Made by a program: the position numbers and the translations under genes
Notes under the pieces: model-generated
Told to the model about the DNA's origin: nothing
Seen by the model: only the letters and a program-made list of their open reading frames with translations
Databases searched by the model: none
Shown here: positions 1-5,025 of the stretch, in pieces
Layout: each line of letters begins with the position of its first letter
How positions within the stretch are numbered: the stretch's first letter is position 1
Assembly (NCBI GenBank): GCA_028694405.1
Contig: JAQUTM010000160.1
Location: forward strand, 1-5,025
Direction of reading: 5' to 3'
Origin: Oscillospiraceae bacterium
GTDB taxonomy: Bacteria; Bacillota; Clostridia; Oscillospirales; Ruminococcaceae
DNA: 5,025 bases

Positions 1-170
1 ATAACCGTGACTTAAACTACGATAAATATTTTGTTGAGGGCGAAGTTATTACGCAGGACAATGAAGCGTACACCAGCCATAACACCCAGCGCCTGGACGT
101 TGACGGCGTTGTGGATAAATTGATGACCCTTGATTATATTAAAGAGGAGCTTGAGCATTTTGGTAAATAA
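1..170 (+). CDS. capE: UDP-GlcNAc 4,6-dehydratase/5-epimerase, C-terminal end (partial)
   Basis: An open frame enters the window (first full codon at 3) and stops at TAA 168-170, giving the last 55 residues of a longer protein. It contains RDLNYDKYFVEGE and YTSHNTQRLDVDGV, signature C-terminal segments of CapE/FnlA/WbjB. These are short-chain-dehydrogenase-type enzymes that convert UDP-GlcNAc to the UDP-2-acetamido-2,6-dideoxy-L-arabino-4-hexulose intermediate, the first step to UDP-L-FucNAc. The Rossmann and catalytic motifs lie upstream of the window and cannot be checked. The identification rests on this tail plus the following capF and capG, which is the usual gene order. The stop codon lies inside the start of the next gene. 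The call could be wrong at the level of a close paralogue of the polysaccharide-biosynthesis dehydratase family, but the capF/capG context makes this unlikely. Confidence 0.85.
   Translation, partial: NRDLNYDKYFVEGEVITQDNEAYTSHNTQRLDVDGVVDKLMTLDYIKEELEHFGK
143..149 (+). promoter_or_regulatory. Shine-Dalgarno site that fixes the capF TTG start
   Basis: AGAGGAG lies inside the end of the capE coding sequence. It is ten bases upstream of TTG at 160 and only one base from TTG at 151, while TTG at 130 lies before it. Spacing therefore selects TTG 160. No in-frame ATG is available until well inside the Rossmann domain, so a non-ATG start is required. Confidence 0.6.
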
Positions 171-1299
171 AGATACTGCCCTTCTGGTCACCGGCAGCGG
201 TGGCTTTATCGGTAAAAATCTGGTAGCACATCTGCAAACGCTGGGCTACACCAACATACTCTGCTATGAAAAAGACACAAACCCCGCTCTGTTGGCCCAG
301 TGGGCCGCAGGGTGTGGGTTTGTATTTCATTTAGCAGGTATTAACCGTCCTAAATCTACCCATGAATTTTACAGCGGCAATTTTGGGTTGACCGAACAGC
401 TGCTGGACGCCTTGGAAAAAGCAGGCAATAACTGCCCTGTTTTAATTACCAGCAGCGCCCAAGCCACTTTGGACAACGACTACGGTAAAAGCAAAGCGCA
501 GGCAGAAGAAGCCGTTTTTGCGCACGAAAAAAAGACAGGCGCACCTGCCCTTGTTTACCGCTTACCCGGCGTTTTTGGCAAATGGTGCCGCCCTGCTTAC
601 AACAGCGTTGTGGCAACCTTTTGTTACAACATAGCAAACGGCCTGCCTATTGAAGTACGCGACCCAAACTATGCGCTGCCTTTAATTTATATCGATGACG
701 TGGTACACAATTTTATTGACGCACTGGAGGGGCGCGGTATCCGCGACATGAGCATACCCGGCCACTGTCACGGTGGACCCGTTTACACCGTAACCTTAGG
801 GCATATTGCCACATTGCTGCAAAGCTTTAAAGACAGCCGCGCTACGCTTGATATTGCCAACATGGCAGACCCCTTTACCAAAAAACTATACAGCACTTAT
901 TTAAGCTATTTGCCAAAGGACGCTTTTAGCTACCCTTTAAATATGCACTGTGATGACCGCGGCAGCTTTACGGAAATTTTTCGCACGGTTGACCGCGGAC
1001 AGGTTAGCGTAAATATTTCAAAACCGGGCATAACAAAGGGCAACCACTGGCACCACACCAAAAACGAAAAATTTATAGTGGTAAACGGCAAGGGTGCTAT
1101 TCGTTTTCGCAGCCCGTTTAATGACGAAATTATCGAATATTTTGTTAGCGGCGATAAAATTGAGGTAGTGGATATTCCCACAGGCTACACCCACAGCATT
1201 GAAAACATGGGTGATACCGACATGGTGACGATTATGTGGTGTAACGAGTGCTTTAACCCCGATACCCCCGACACTATTTTTTTGCCTGTTAAACAATAA
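160..1299 (+). CDS. capF: UDP-2-acetamido-2,6-dideoxy-hexulose C3-epimerase/C4-reductase (CapF/FnlB/WbjC)
   Basis: The 379-residue protein has the two-domain architecture of CapF. An N-terminal SDR Rossmann domain carries TGSGGFIG (11-18), HLAGINR (57-63), a TSS strand end near 97-99 and YGKSK with the catalytic pair Y108/K112. A C-terminal cupin starts near 255. It matches the cupin signature HxHx4Ex6G with H296, H298, E303 and G310, and the second motif PxGx2Hx3N with P340, G342, H345 and N349; these residues are likely metal ligands. In the family, the cupin epimerises C3 of the CapE product and the SDR domain reduces C4 with NADPH, giving UDP-2-acetamido-2,6-dideoxy-L-talose in the cytoplasm. 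The length is close to the roughly 370 residues of S. aureus CapF, and both domains look intact. I chose TTG 160 for its ribosome-binding site; it overlaps capE by 11 bases and suggests translational coupling. The start is less certain than the function. Confidence 0.93.
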   Translation: MVNKDTALLVTGSGGFIGKNLVAHLQTLGYTNILCYEKDTNPALLAQWAAGCGFVFHLAGINRPKSTHEFYSGNFGLTEQLLDALEKAGNNCPVLITSSAQATLDNDYGKSKAQAEEAVFAHEKKTGAPALVYRLPGVFGKWCRPAYNSVVATFCYNIANGLPIEVRDPNYALPLIYIDDVVHNFIDALEGRGIRDMSIPGHCHGGPVYTVTLGHIATLLQSFKDSRATLDIANMADPFTKKLYSTYLSYLPKDAFSYPLNMHCDDRGSFTEIFRTVDRGQVSVNISKPGITKGNHWHHTKNEKFIVVNGKGAIRFRSPFNDEIIEYFVSGDKIEVVDIPTGYTHSIENMGDTDMVTIMWCNECFNPDTPDTIFLPVKQ

Positions 1300-1310
1300 A
1301 TAAACCATAT

Positions 1311-1348
1311 GGCGCACCGCTGCCAGCAAATGCGGCAACGCCTTTTTT
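1311..1348 (+). terminator. Terminator-like hairpin between capF and capG
   Basis: GGCG (1311-1314) pairs with CGCC (1339-1342), and CCGC (1317-1320) with GCGG (1332-1335), leaving a small internal loop and an 11-base apical loop. TTTTTT (1343-1348) follows at once. An alternative inner stem pairs TGCC (1321-1324) with GGCA (1334-1337), topped by GC/GC around AAAT. Either fold has the form of a Rho-independent terminator. It sits between two genes of one pathway, so partial termination or transcript stabilisation is more plausible than complete termination. No folding energy was calculated. Confidence 0.5.
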
Positions 1349-1394
1349 CGTCAACGGCTTTGGCGGTAAACGGCAGGTAAGGAGCAATTTTATT

Positions 1395-2522
1395 ATGAAA
1401 AAAATGAAGGTTATGACCATTGTAGGCACACGCCCGGAGATTATCCGTCTTTCGGAGGTTATCAAGTGCTGTGATAAATATTTTGACCATATTTTGGTAC
1501 ACACGGGTCAAAATTATGACTACACCTTAAACGGAATTTTCTTTGAGGATTTAGGTCTGCGCGCACCGGACTACTACTTGGAAAGCGTAGGTAAAAACTT
1601 AGGCGAAACCATGGGTAACATCATTGCAAAAAGCTACGAGCTTATGGAAGAGGTAAAGCCCGAGGCTGTTTTACTGCTTGGTGACACCAACAGCGCGCTT
1701 TCTGCCGTAAGTGCCAAACGCTTAAAAATACCCATTTTCCATATGGAGGCAGGCAACCGCTGCTGGGACTGGAACGTAAGCGAAATGATTAACCGTAAAA
1801 TTGTAGACCACATCAGTGACATCAATTTGCCCTATACCGAACACAGCCGCCGGTACTTATTGGAAGAGGGCATTGACGGCAAAACTATGTTTGTTACAGG
1901 CAGCCCTATGCGCGAGGTTTTGGCAGCACACCTAGACCAAATTGAAGCCAGCGACGTTTTAACACGCCTTGGGCTTGAAAAAAACAAATACATTTTGCTT
2001 AGCAGCCACCGCGAGGAGAACATTGACGCCGAAGAGCATTTTATGAGCTTGATGACAGCGGTAAACAACATTGCCGAAAAATATCAAATGCCTGTTATTT
2101 ACTCTTGTCACCCCCGCAGCAAAAAGCACATTGAGGCGCGCGGGTTTGTGTTTCACCCACTGGTACAGGCTATGCAGCCCTTTGGCTTTATGGATTACAA
2201 CAAGCTGCAAATGAACGCATACTGCGTACTTTCTGACAGCGGCACCTTAAGCGAAGAAAGCGCCATGCTTAATTTTGCAGGTGTGCTGATACGCACCAGC
2301 ACCGAGCGTCCCGAGGTTTTGGATAAAGGCAGCGTTGTAATTGGCGGTGTAACAGGCCACGATGTAGAGCAAGCGATGCAGCTTGCCGTAGCTATGCGCG
2401 ATAACGCCGAGCCCTATGTAATGGCAGAGGATTACGCTGACACCAACGTAAGTGTAAAAGTAACCAAAATTATCCAAAGCTATGCAAAAATTGTAAATGA
2501 AACCGTTTGGGGCAAAAAATAA
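1395..2522 (+). CDS. capG: UDP-N-acetyl-L-fucosamine-forming UDP-HexNAc 2-epimerase (CapG/FnlC/WbjD)
   Basis: The 375-residue, full-length protein belongs to the non-hydrolysing UDP-GlcNAc 2-epimerase (WecB) family, with a GT-B fold. Visible motifs are GTRPEIIRL (11-19), VHTGQNYD (35-42), LGDTNSA with D97, HMEAGNRC with E118, INRKIVDHISD (132-142), SSHREEN with H205, and DSGTLSEE with TSTERPE (281-307). D97, E118, E130 and H205 line up with E. coli WecB residues D95, E117, E131 and H213, from my own alignment by eye. The EAGNRC and HREENID variants point to the CapG/FnlC subgroup rather than ManNAc-forming WecB. CapG epimerises C2 of UDP-2-acetamido-2,6-dideoxy-L-talose to give UDP-L-FucNAc. 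The segment VSEMINR (128-134) departs from the usual VPEEINR but keeps the first Glu. AAGGAG (1379-1384) lies ten bases before ATG 1395. ATG 1404 is possible but poorly spaced. The GT4 gene follows after 17 bases. Confidence 0.93.
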   Translation: MKKMKVMTIVGTRPEIIRLSEVIKCCDKYFDHILVHTGQNYDYTLNGIFFEDLGLRAPDYYLESVGKNLGETMGNIIAKSYELMEEVKPEAVLLLGDTNSALSAVSAKRLKIPIFHMEAGNRCWDWNVSEMINRKIVDHISDINLPYTEHSRRYLLEEGIDGKTMFVTGSPMREVLAAHLDQIEASDVLTRLGLEKNKYILLSSHREENIDAEEHFMSLMTAVNNIAEKYQMPVIYSCHPRSKKHIEARGFVFHPLVQAMQPFGFMDYNKLQMNAYCVLSDSGTLSEESAMLNFAGVLIRTSTERPEVLDKGSVVIGGVTGHDVEQAMQLAVAMRDNAEPYVMAEDYADTNVSVKVTKIIQSYAKIVNETVWGKK

Positions 2523-2525
2523 ACT

Positions 2526-2530
2526 AGGAG
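2526..2530 (+). promoter_or_regulatory. Ribosome-binding site of the GT4 gene
   Basis: AGGAG lies nine bases before ATG 2540 and four bases after the capG stop. The capG-GT4 gap is only 17 bases and leaves no room for a promoter of its own, so the two genes are almost certainly cotranscribed. Confidence 0.7.
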
Positions 2531-2539
2531 CCAGCTTAC

Positions 2540-3760
2540 ATGTCCAAAAGAATTCTTGTAATCAGCCAACATTTTTGGCCGGAAAATTTTAGAATAACCG
2601 ACATTTGTGCAGGCTTTACCCAGCGGCAAATTACAGTAGATGTACTGTGCGGGCTGCCTAACTACCCCGCCGGCGTGTTGTACCCCGGCTATAGCTATTT
2701 TAAGCCCCGCAGACAGACACTGGACGGTATAGAAATTTACCGCTGTGGAGAAATACCACGCAAAGGAAACACAGGTGCACGCATTTTTTTAAATTATATC
2801 AGCTACCCGTTAAGCGCCACTTTTCATTTGCTGCGTTTAATAGGCAAACATTATGACGCTGTGTTTTGCTTTGAAACAAGCCCTGTTTTAATGGCATTTC
2901 CCGCTATTATATGGAGCAAGCTTACCCGCACACCTTTTACTATGTATGTGTTGGACTTATGGCCGGAAAATTTATACAGCGTTTTAGATGTGCAAAGCCC
3001 GTTTTTGCGTAAAATTGCGCAAAATGTAAGCTGGTGGCATTATAAAAAAGCCGATAAACTGATTGCCATGAGCCCTGCGCTGCGCGAAAAATTGATTGCC
3101 ATAACAGGCAAAGCCGCGGACAAGGTTACTGTTGTGCCGCAATATGCAGAAAGCTTATATGAGCAGGACGTATATGATGCTCAGCTTGCAGCGCGGTTTG
3201 CAAACACCTTTAACGTAGTGTTTGCCGGAAACATAAGCCCTGCACAGGGCCTTGAAGGGCTGGTAGCCATAGCACAGCGCTTAAAAGCAGAGCATATTAC
3301 CGATGTACGCTTTGTAATTGTAGGCGACGGCATGAGCAAAAATGATTTACAGGCCCAAATTGCAGCAAGCAATGTGGAAAGCTATTTTGTTTTTGAGGGA
3401 CAACACCCTGTTGCAGACGTACCCGCCTACCACACCATGGCAGACGTGCTGTTTGCGGGTTTAAAAAGCAGCGGTGAAATCGGCCTGACCATACCTGCCA
3501 AAATTTTTTCGTATTTAGCCGCTGGTCGTCCTGTTTTATGCAGTATGGACGGCGAGGGTGCCCTTACCGTAGAAAAAGCCGCCTGTGGGTTTTCCTGCAA
3601 AGCAGGAGATGCAAAGGCTCTTTACGAAAATTTTATAAAGCTTTACAATATGCCTGCCGCCCAGCGCAAACAGCTTGGCAAAAACGGTCGCGCTTACCAT
3701 GAACAGCATTTTAAGCGCGAAAAGCTGCTTGGCAAGCTGATTGATTTTATATTTGCATAG
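2540..3760 (+). CDS. Family 4 glycosyltransferase, WbuB-like; probable L-FucNAc transferase
   Basis: The 406-residue protein has the GT-B layout of retaining GT4 enzymes. The N-terminal acceptor half opens with ILVISQHFWPENFRI (5-19), followed by CGLPNYPAGVLYPGY (37-51) and LDLWPENL (138-145). The C-terminal donor half carries VVFAGNISPAQGL (226-238), VIVGDG (259-264), GLTIPAKIFSYLAAGRPV (315-332) and GEGALTVEKAACG (338-350). The QxFWPENFRI start, the GLPNYP element and DLWPE are typical of the WbuB-like subgroup, which includes proteins annotated as L-fucosamine transferases. A textbook EX7E donor motif is not evident, but the TIP-K-SYLAAG block occupies the donor site as in relatives. No signal peptide or transmembrane helix is evident, so it probably works at the inner face of the membrane. 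Its position right behind the UDP-L-FucNAc genes suggests that sugar as donor. Family assignment is strong; donor and linkage are inferred. Confidence 0.85.
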   Translation: MSKRILVISQHFWPENFRITDICAGFTQRQITVDVLCGLPNYPAGVLYPGYSYFKPRRQTLDGIEIYRCGEIPRKGNTGARIFLNYISYPLSATFHLLRLIGKHYDAVFCFETSPVLMAFPAIIWSKLTRTPFTMYVLDLWPENLYSVLDVQSPFLRKIAQNVSWWHYKKADKLIAMSPALREKLIAITGKAADKVTVVPQYAESLYEQDVYDAQLAARFANTFNVVFAGNISPAQGLEGLVAIAQRLKAEHITDVRFVIVGDGMSKNDLQAQIAASNVESYFVFEGQHPVADVPAYHTMADVLFAGLKSSGEIGLTIPAKIFSYLAAGRPVLCSMDGEGALTVEKAACGFSCKAGDAKALYENFIKLYNMPAAQRKQLGKNGRAYHEQHFKREKLLGKLIDFIFA

Positions 3761-3769
3761 CAAGCAAAA

Positions 3770-3797
3770 TTTACAGCAAATACTATTTGCATGCAAT
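3770..3797 (+). promoter_or_regulatory. Candidate promoter with a palindrome in the spacer
   Basis: TTTACA (3770-3775, five of six to TTGACA) and TGCAAT (3792-3797, four of six to TATAAT) are separated by 16 bases, in the gap before the GT2 gene. The spacer is almost filled by the perfect inverted repeat GCAAATA-C-TATTTGC (3776-3790). A promoter is plausible because the gap is long for this cluster, but the -10 match is poor and the region is AT-rich, so chance matches are likely. Confidence 0.3.
3776..3796. repeat. Overlapping palindromes in the intergenic gap
   Basis: GCAAATA (3776-3782) and TATTTGC (3784-3790) are perfect inverted arms around one base. Overlapping them, TTGCATGCAA (3787-3796) is a perfect ten-base palindrome. 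Short perfect palindromes with a tiny centre look more like protein-binding half-sites than an RNA hairpin, because a one-base loop cannot close. No known operator consensus was recognised. Confidence 0.5.
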
Positions 3798-3806
3798 AAC
3801 ACTTTG

Positions 3807-3825
3807 CGGTATCTTTTAGGTACCG
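3807..3825 (+). repeat. Small inverted repeat ahead of the GT2 ribosome-binding site
   Basis: CGGTA (3807-3811) and TACCG (3821-3825) form a five-base stem with a nine-base loop. There is no T tract behind it, so it is not a terminator. It ends five bases before the GGAG at 3831-3834 and could in principle influence translation of the GT2 gene, but the stem is short. Confidence 0.3.
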
Positions 3826-3844
3826 AGTTTGGAGCGTAACTTCC

Positions 3845-4570
3845 ATGAAAACATTGGTTATGATACCTTGCTACAATGAAGAGGAAAACATTGTACGCGT
3901 AGTAGAACGGTTGAAGAAAGTTTGCCCCGAGGTGGACTATCTTGTTATTAACGATTGTTCCACCGATAAAAGCCGTGACATTTTATTTAAAAACGGCTAC
4001 AACTATATTGATTTGCCCATCAACCTTGGCATTGGCGGCGGCGTACAAAGCGGCTACTTATACGCCGTTAACCATGGCTATGACATTACCGTACAAATGG
4101 ACGGTGACGGACAGCATGACCCCGCCTTTTTACGTCAAGTAATTTCTCCTGTGGAAAACGGCACTCTGGATATGTGCATTGGCAGCCGCTTTATTACCAA
4201 GGAAGGTTTTCAAACCAGTTTTATGCGGCGCTTTGGCATTGGCATTTTAAGCTGGTTAAACTATCTGCTGTGCGGCAAACGCGTTAAAGACACCACCAGC
4301 GGCTTTCGTGCCTGCAACAAAGAGCTTACCGCCTTTTATGCGCACCATTACGCACAGGATTACCCAGAGCCGGAAGCAATTATTTCGGCTGTATTAAACG
4401 GGTATGCCGTAGGCGAAGTTCCGGTTATTATGGAGGAACGTCTTGCGGGTGTTTCCAGTATCAGTACCTTTAAAAGTGCCTATTTTATGGTTAAGGTTAC
4501 CCTCAGCTTAATTGTATATCGAATTGGTTTTAAAAAGCGTTCTAACAAACAGCACAAGGAGGCAAACTGA
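3845..4570 (+). CDS. Family 2 glycosyltransferase, DPM/polyprenyl-phosphate-sugar synthase-like
   Basis: The 241-residue protein is a GT-A-fold GT2 enzyme of the dolichol-phosphate mannosyltransferase-like subgroup. MIPCYNEEENI (6-16) opens the nucleotide-binding domain, VINDCSTD carries D37 and D41, NLGIGGGVQSGY (60-71) is the glycine-rich loop typical of this group, and MDGDGQHDP (85-93) holds the metal-binding D86/D88. DTTSGFRA (149-156) and YPEPE (173-177) complete the active site. A single hydrophobic stretch near 212-226 is followed by a basic tail (KKRSNKQHK), suggesting peripheral membrane contact. The multiple C-terminal helices found in GtrB-type relatives are missing. GGAG (3831-3834) lies ten bases before ATG. 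The stop TGA shares its A with the ATG of the DUF2304 gene, so the two are coupled. It may move a sugar to a polyprenyl phosphate or extend the repeat unit; the sugar cannot be read from sequence. Confidence 0.85.
   Translation: MKTLVMIPCYNEEENIVRVVERLKKVCPEVDYLVINDCSTDKSRDILFKNGYNYIDLPINLGIGGGVQSGYLYAVNHGYDITVQMDGDGQHDPAFLRQVISPVENGTLDMCIGSRFITKEGFQTSFMRRFGIGILSWLNYLLCGKRVKDTTSGFRACNKELTAFYAHHYAQDYPEPEAIISAVLNGYAVGEVPVIMEERLAGVSSISTFKSAYFMVKVTLSLIVYRIGFKKRSNKQHKEAN
4556..4562 (+). promoter_or_regulatory. Strong ribosome-binding site of the DUF2304 gene
   Basis: AAGGAGG, a near-perfect Shine-Dalgarno sequence, lies seven bases before ATG 4570 and within the last codons of the GT2 gene. With the TGATG overlap it supports coupled translation of the two genes and confirms the start. 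Confidence 0.75.
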
Positions 4571-4944
4571 TGGTTACATCTTTACGCATTGCTTTGCTTA
4601 TTGGGGTATTTACTTATCTTTTTATTATTTTCATTTTATTAAAAACACAAAAGCTGGCGGTCCGCTATGCTATCATTTGGCTGTTTTCGGGCTTTATTTT
4701 GCTTATTTTTGCACTTTTCCCTTACGCCATGTTTGTTTTGGGCGATATTGTACAGGTAAGCAACCCCGTTAATTTTATCTTTTTACTTGTAATTGCCTTT
4801 ATGCTGCTGTGTTTGCTTAGCGTTTCCAGCGTCATCTCCGGCTTTGCCACCAAAATAAAGCGTTTGGCACAGGCAAATGCTTTGCTGGAAGAGCGTATTC
4901 GTCAGCTGGAAGAGCAAACCCATTCAACTGCCCCTAAGGAATAA
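4570..4944 (+). CDS. DUF2304-type small membrane protein, partner of the GT2 enzyme
   Basis: The 124-residue protein has three predicted membrane helices: about 5-24, 33-57 and 67-90. A polar, heptad-like helix follows at about 94-117 (TKIKRLAQANALLEERIRQLEE), likely a short coiled coil in the cytoplasm. The pattern RYAIIWLFSG after helix one, a proline-containing turn, and a tail with LAQ..ALLEERI fits DUF2304, a family without an established biochemical role that is often found next to DPM-like GT2 genes in polysaccharide loci. It overlaps the GT2 gene by one base and has its own strong ribosome-binding site. A reasonable inference is that it anchors or assists the GT2 enzyme, which has few membrane segments of its own; a role in lipid-carrier translocation is another possibility. 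There is no cleavable signal peptide. The family call comes from pattern memory, not a profile search. Confidence 0.75.
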   Translation: MVTSLRIALLIGVFTYLFIIFILLKTQKLAVRYAIIWLFSGFILLIFALFPYAMFVLGDIVQVSNPVNFIFLLVIAFMLLCLLSVSSVISGFATKIKRLAQANALLEERIRQLEEQTHSTAPKE

Positions 4945-4965
4945 TTTTTGCGGATTTTTACCCTA

Positions 4966-4980
4966 TTGCGGTACATTTTA
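4966..4980 (+). repeat. Second copy of an upstream motif (first copy at 3804-3818)
   Basis: TTGCGGTACATTTTA here and TTGCGGTATCTTTTA at 3804-3818 agree at 13 of 15 bases. Each lies in an intergenic gap, 22 and 26 bases before the next ATG. A shorter relative, TTGCGG followed by ATTTTTA, is at 4948-4960. The motif may be a regulatory or promoter element, or a chance match in T-rich spacer; no consensus is recognised. Confidence 0.35.
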
Positions 4981-4993
4981 ATGTGGTGTATGT

Positions 4994-4997
4994 GAGG
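4994..4997 (+). promoter_or_regulatory. Ribosome-binding site of the gene at the right edge
   Basis: GAGG lies five bases before ATG 5003. The short spacing and modest complementarity make it usable but weaker than the AAGGAGG of the preceding gene. Confidence 0.5.
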
Positions 4998-5002
4998 TTT
5001 TT

Positions 5003-5025
5003 ATGAGTTTCAACTCTGTTCAGTT
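5003..5025 (+). CDS. Start of a gene running off the right edge; possibly an MBOAT O-acyltransferase
   Basis: Only seven full codons are visible, MSFNSVQ, behind a GAGG ribosome-binding site, and the frame is open to the window end. Many bacterial MBOAT O-acyltransferases (AlgI/DltB-like) begin with M-x-F-N/S-S followed by a hydrophobic, phenylalanine-rich helix, and such genes are frequent in polysaccharide loci, where they acetylate sugars. That makes an MBOAT protein the best guess. Seven residues cannot prove it, and another membrane protein or a chance short frame remains possible. Confidence 0.4.

Noticed and set aside
130..159. Longer capF start at TTG 130, or at TTG 151
   Set aside because: TTG 130 lies before the clear AGAGGAG site and would add ten residues with no counterpart in CapF proteins. 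TTG 151 is one base from the same site, too close for initiation.
1018..1511. Minus-strand open frames across the capF end, the gap and the capG start
   Set aside because: They lie opposite two strongly conserved coding genes, show no recognisable domain and have compositions expected of a reverse reading of those genes. The same applies to the other minus-strand frames in the window.
3942..4142. Small + strand open frame inside the GT2 gene
   Set aside because: It sits in an alternative frame over the conserved GT2 catalytic motifs and shows no convincing ribosome-binding site or conserved feature.
4512..4772. A + strand open frame overlapping the GT2 end and most of the DUF2304 gene
   Set aside because: It is out of frame with two well-supported genes and has no family resemblance. 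The DUF2304 frame has the AAGGAGG site, a helix pattern and a one-base overlap typical of real gene pairs.
4973..4984. ACATT-TT-AATGT inverted repeat as a terminator after the DUF2304 gene
   Set aside because: The stem is five weak pairs with a two-base loop and has no following T tract, so it cannot act as an intrinsic terminator.
4948..4994. Promoter with TTGCGG as -35 before the right-edge gene
   Set aside because: The best-spaced -10 candidates, TATGTG at 4989 and TACATT at 4972, match only three and four of six bases, and the second needs an 18-base spacer. The evidence is too weak to list as a promoter.

Overview
The window is a stretch of a surface-polysaccharide (capsule, exopolysaccharide or O-antigen-like) biosynthesis locus, with every gene on the + strand. 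Strong AGGAG/AAGGAGG ribosome-binding sites, moderate GC and proteins that resemble the Staphylococcus CapE/CapF/CapG set suggest a Firmicute, most likely of the Clostridia. That placement is inference; the sequence contains no taxonomic marker.

Layout. (1) 1-170: the 3' end of a CapE/FnlA-type UDP-GlcNAc 4,6-dehydratase/5-epimerase. (2) 160-1299: CapF/FnlB, an SDR reductase joined to a cupin, starting at TTG inside the end of capE. (3) 1300-1394: a gap holding a terminator-like GC hairpin followed by six T. (4) 1395-2522: CapG/FnlC, a UDP-HexNAc 2-epimerase. (5) 2540-3760: a GT4 glycosyltransferase of the WbuB type. (6) 3761-3844: a gap rich in small palindromes and GCAAA/TTTGC words, with a possible promoter. 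(7) 3845-4570: a DPM-like GT2 glycosyltransferase. (8) 4570-4944: a three-helix membrane protein of the DUF2304 type, overlapping the GT2 gene by one base. (9) 4945-5002: a gap that repeats a motif from gap 6. (10) 5003-5025: the first codons of another gene, possibly an MBOAT O-acyltransferase.

How the genes work together. CapE, CapF and CapG are the three enzymes that convert UDP-GlcNAc to UDP-N-acetyl-L-fucosamine (UDP-L-FucNAc): dehydration with C5 epimerisation, then C3 epimerisation and C4 reduction, then C2 epimerisation. The GT4 that follows directly is the natural candidate to add L-FucNAc to a lipid-linked intermediate. The GT2/DUF2304 pair probably adds another sugar or makes a polyprenyl-phosphate sugar at the membrane, and a following MBOAT protein would fit O-acetylation of the glycan. 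No initiating phosphoglycosyltransferase, flippase or polymerase lies in the window.

I found no RNA genes, CRISPR arrays, insertion sequences or integration sites. The coding content belongs to known families. The less explained signals are the intercistronic hairpin, the palindrome-rich gap, the repeated upstream motif, the CapG active-site neighbourhood and the GT2-DUF2304 pairing. I see no evidence here of a wholly new system.
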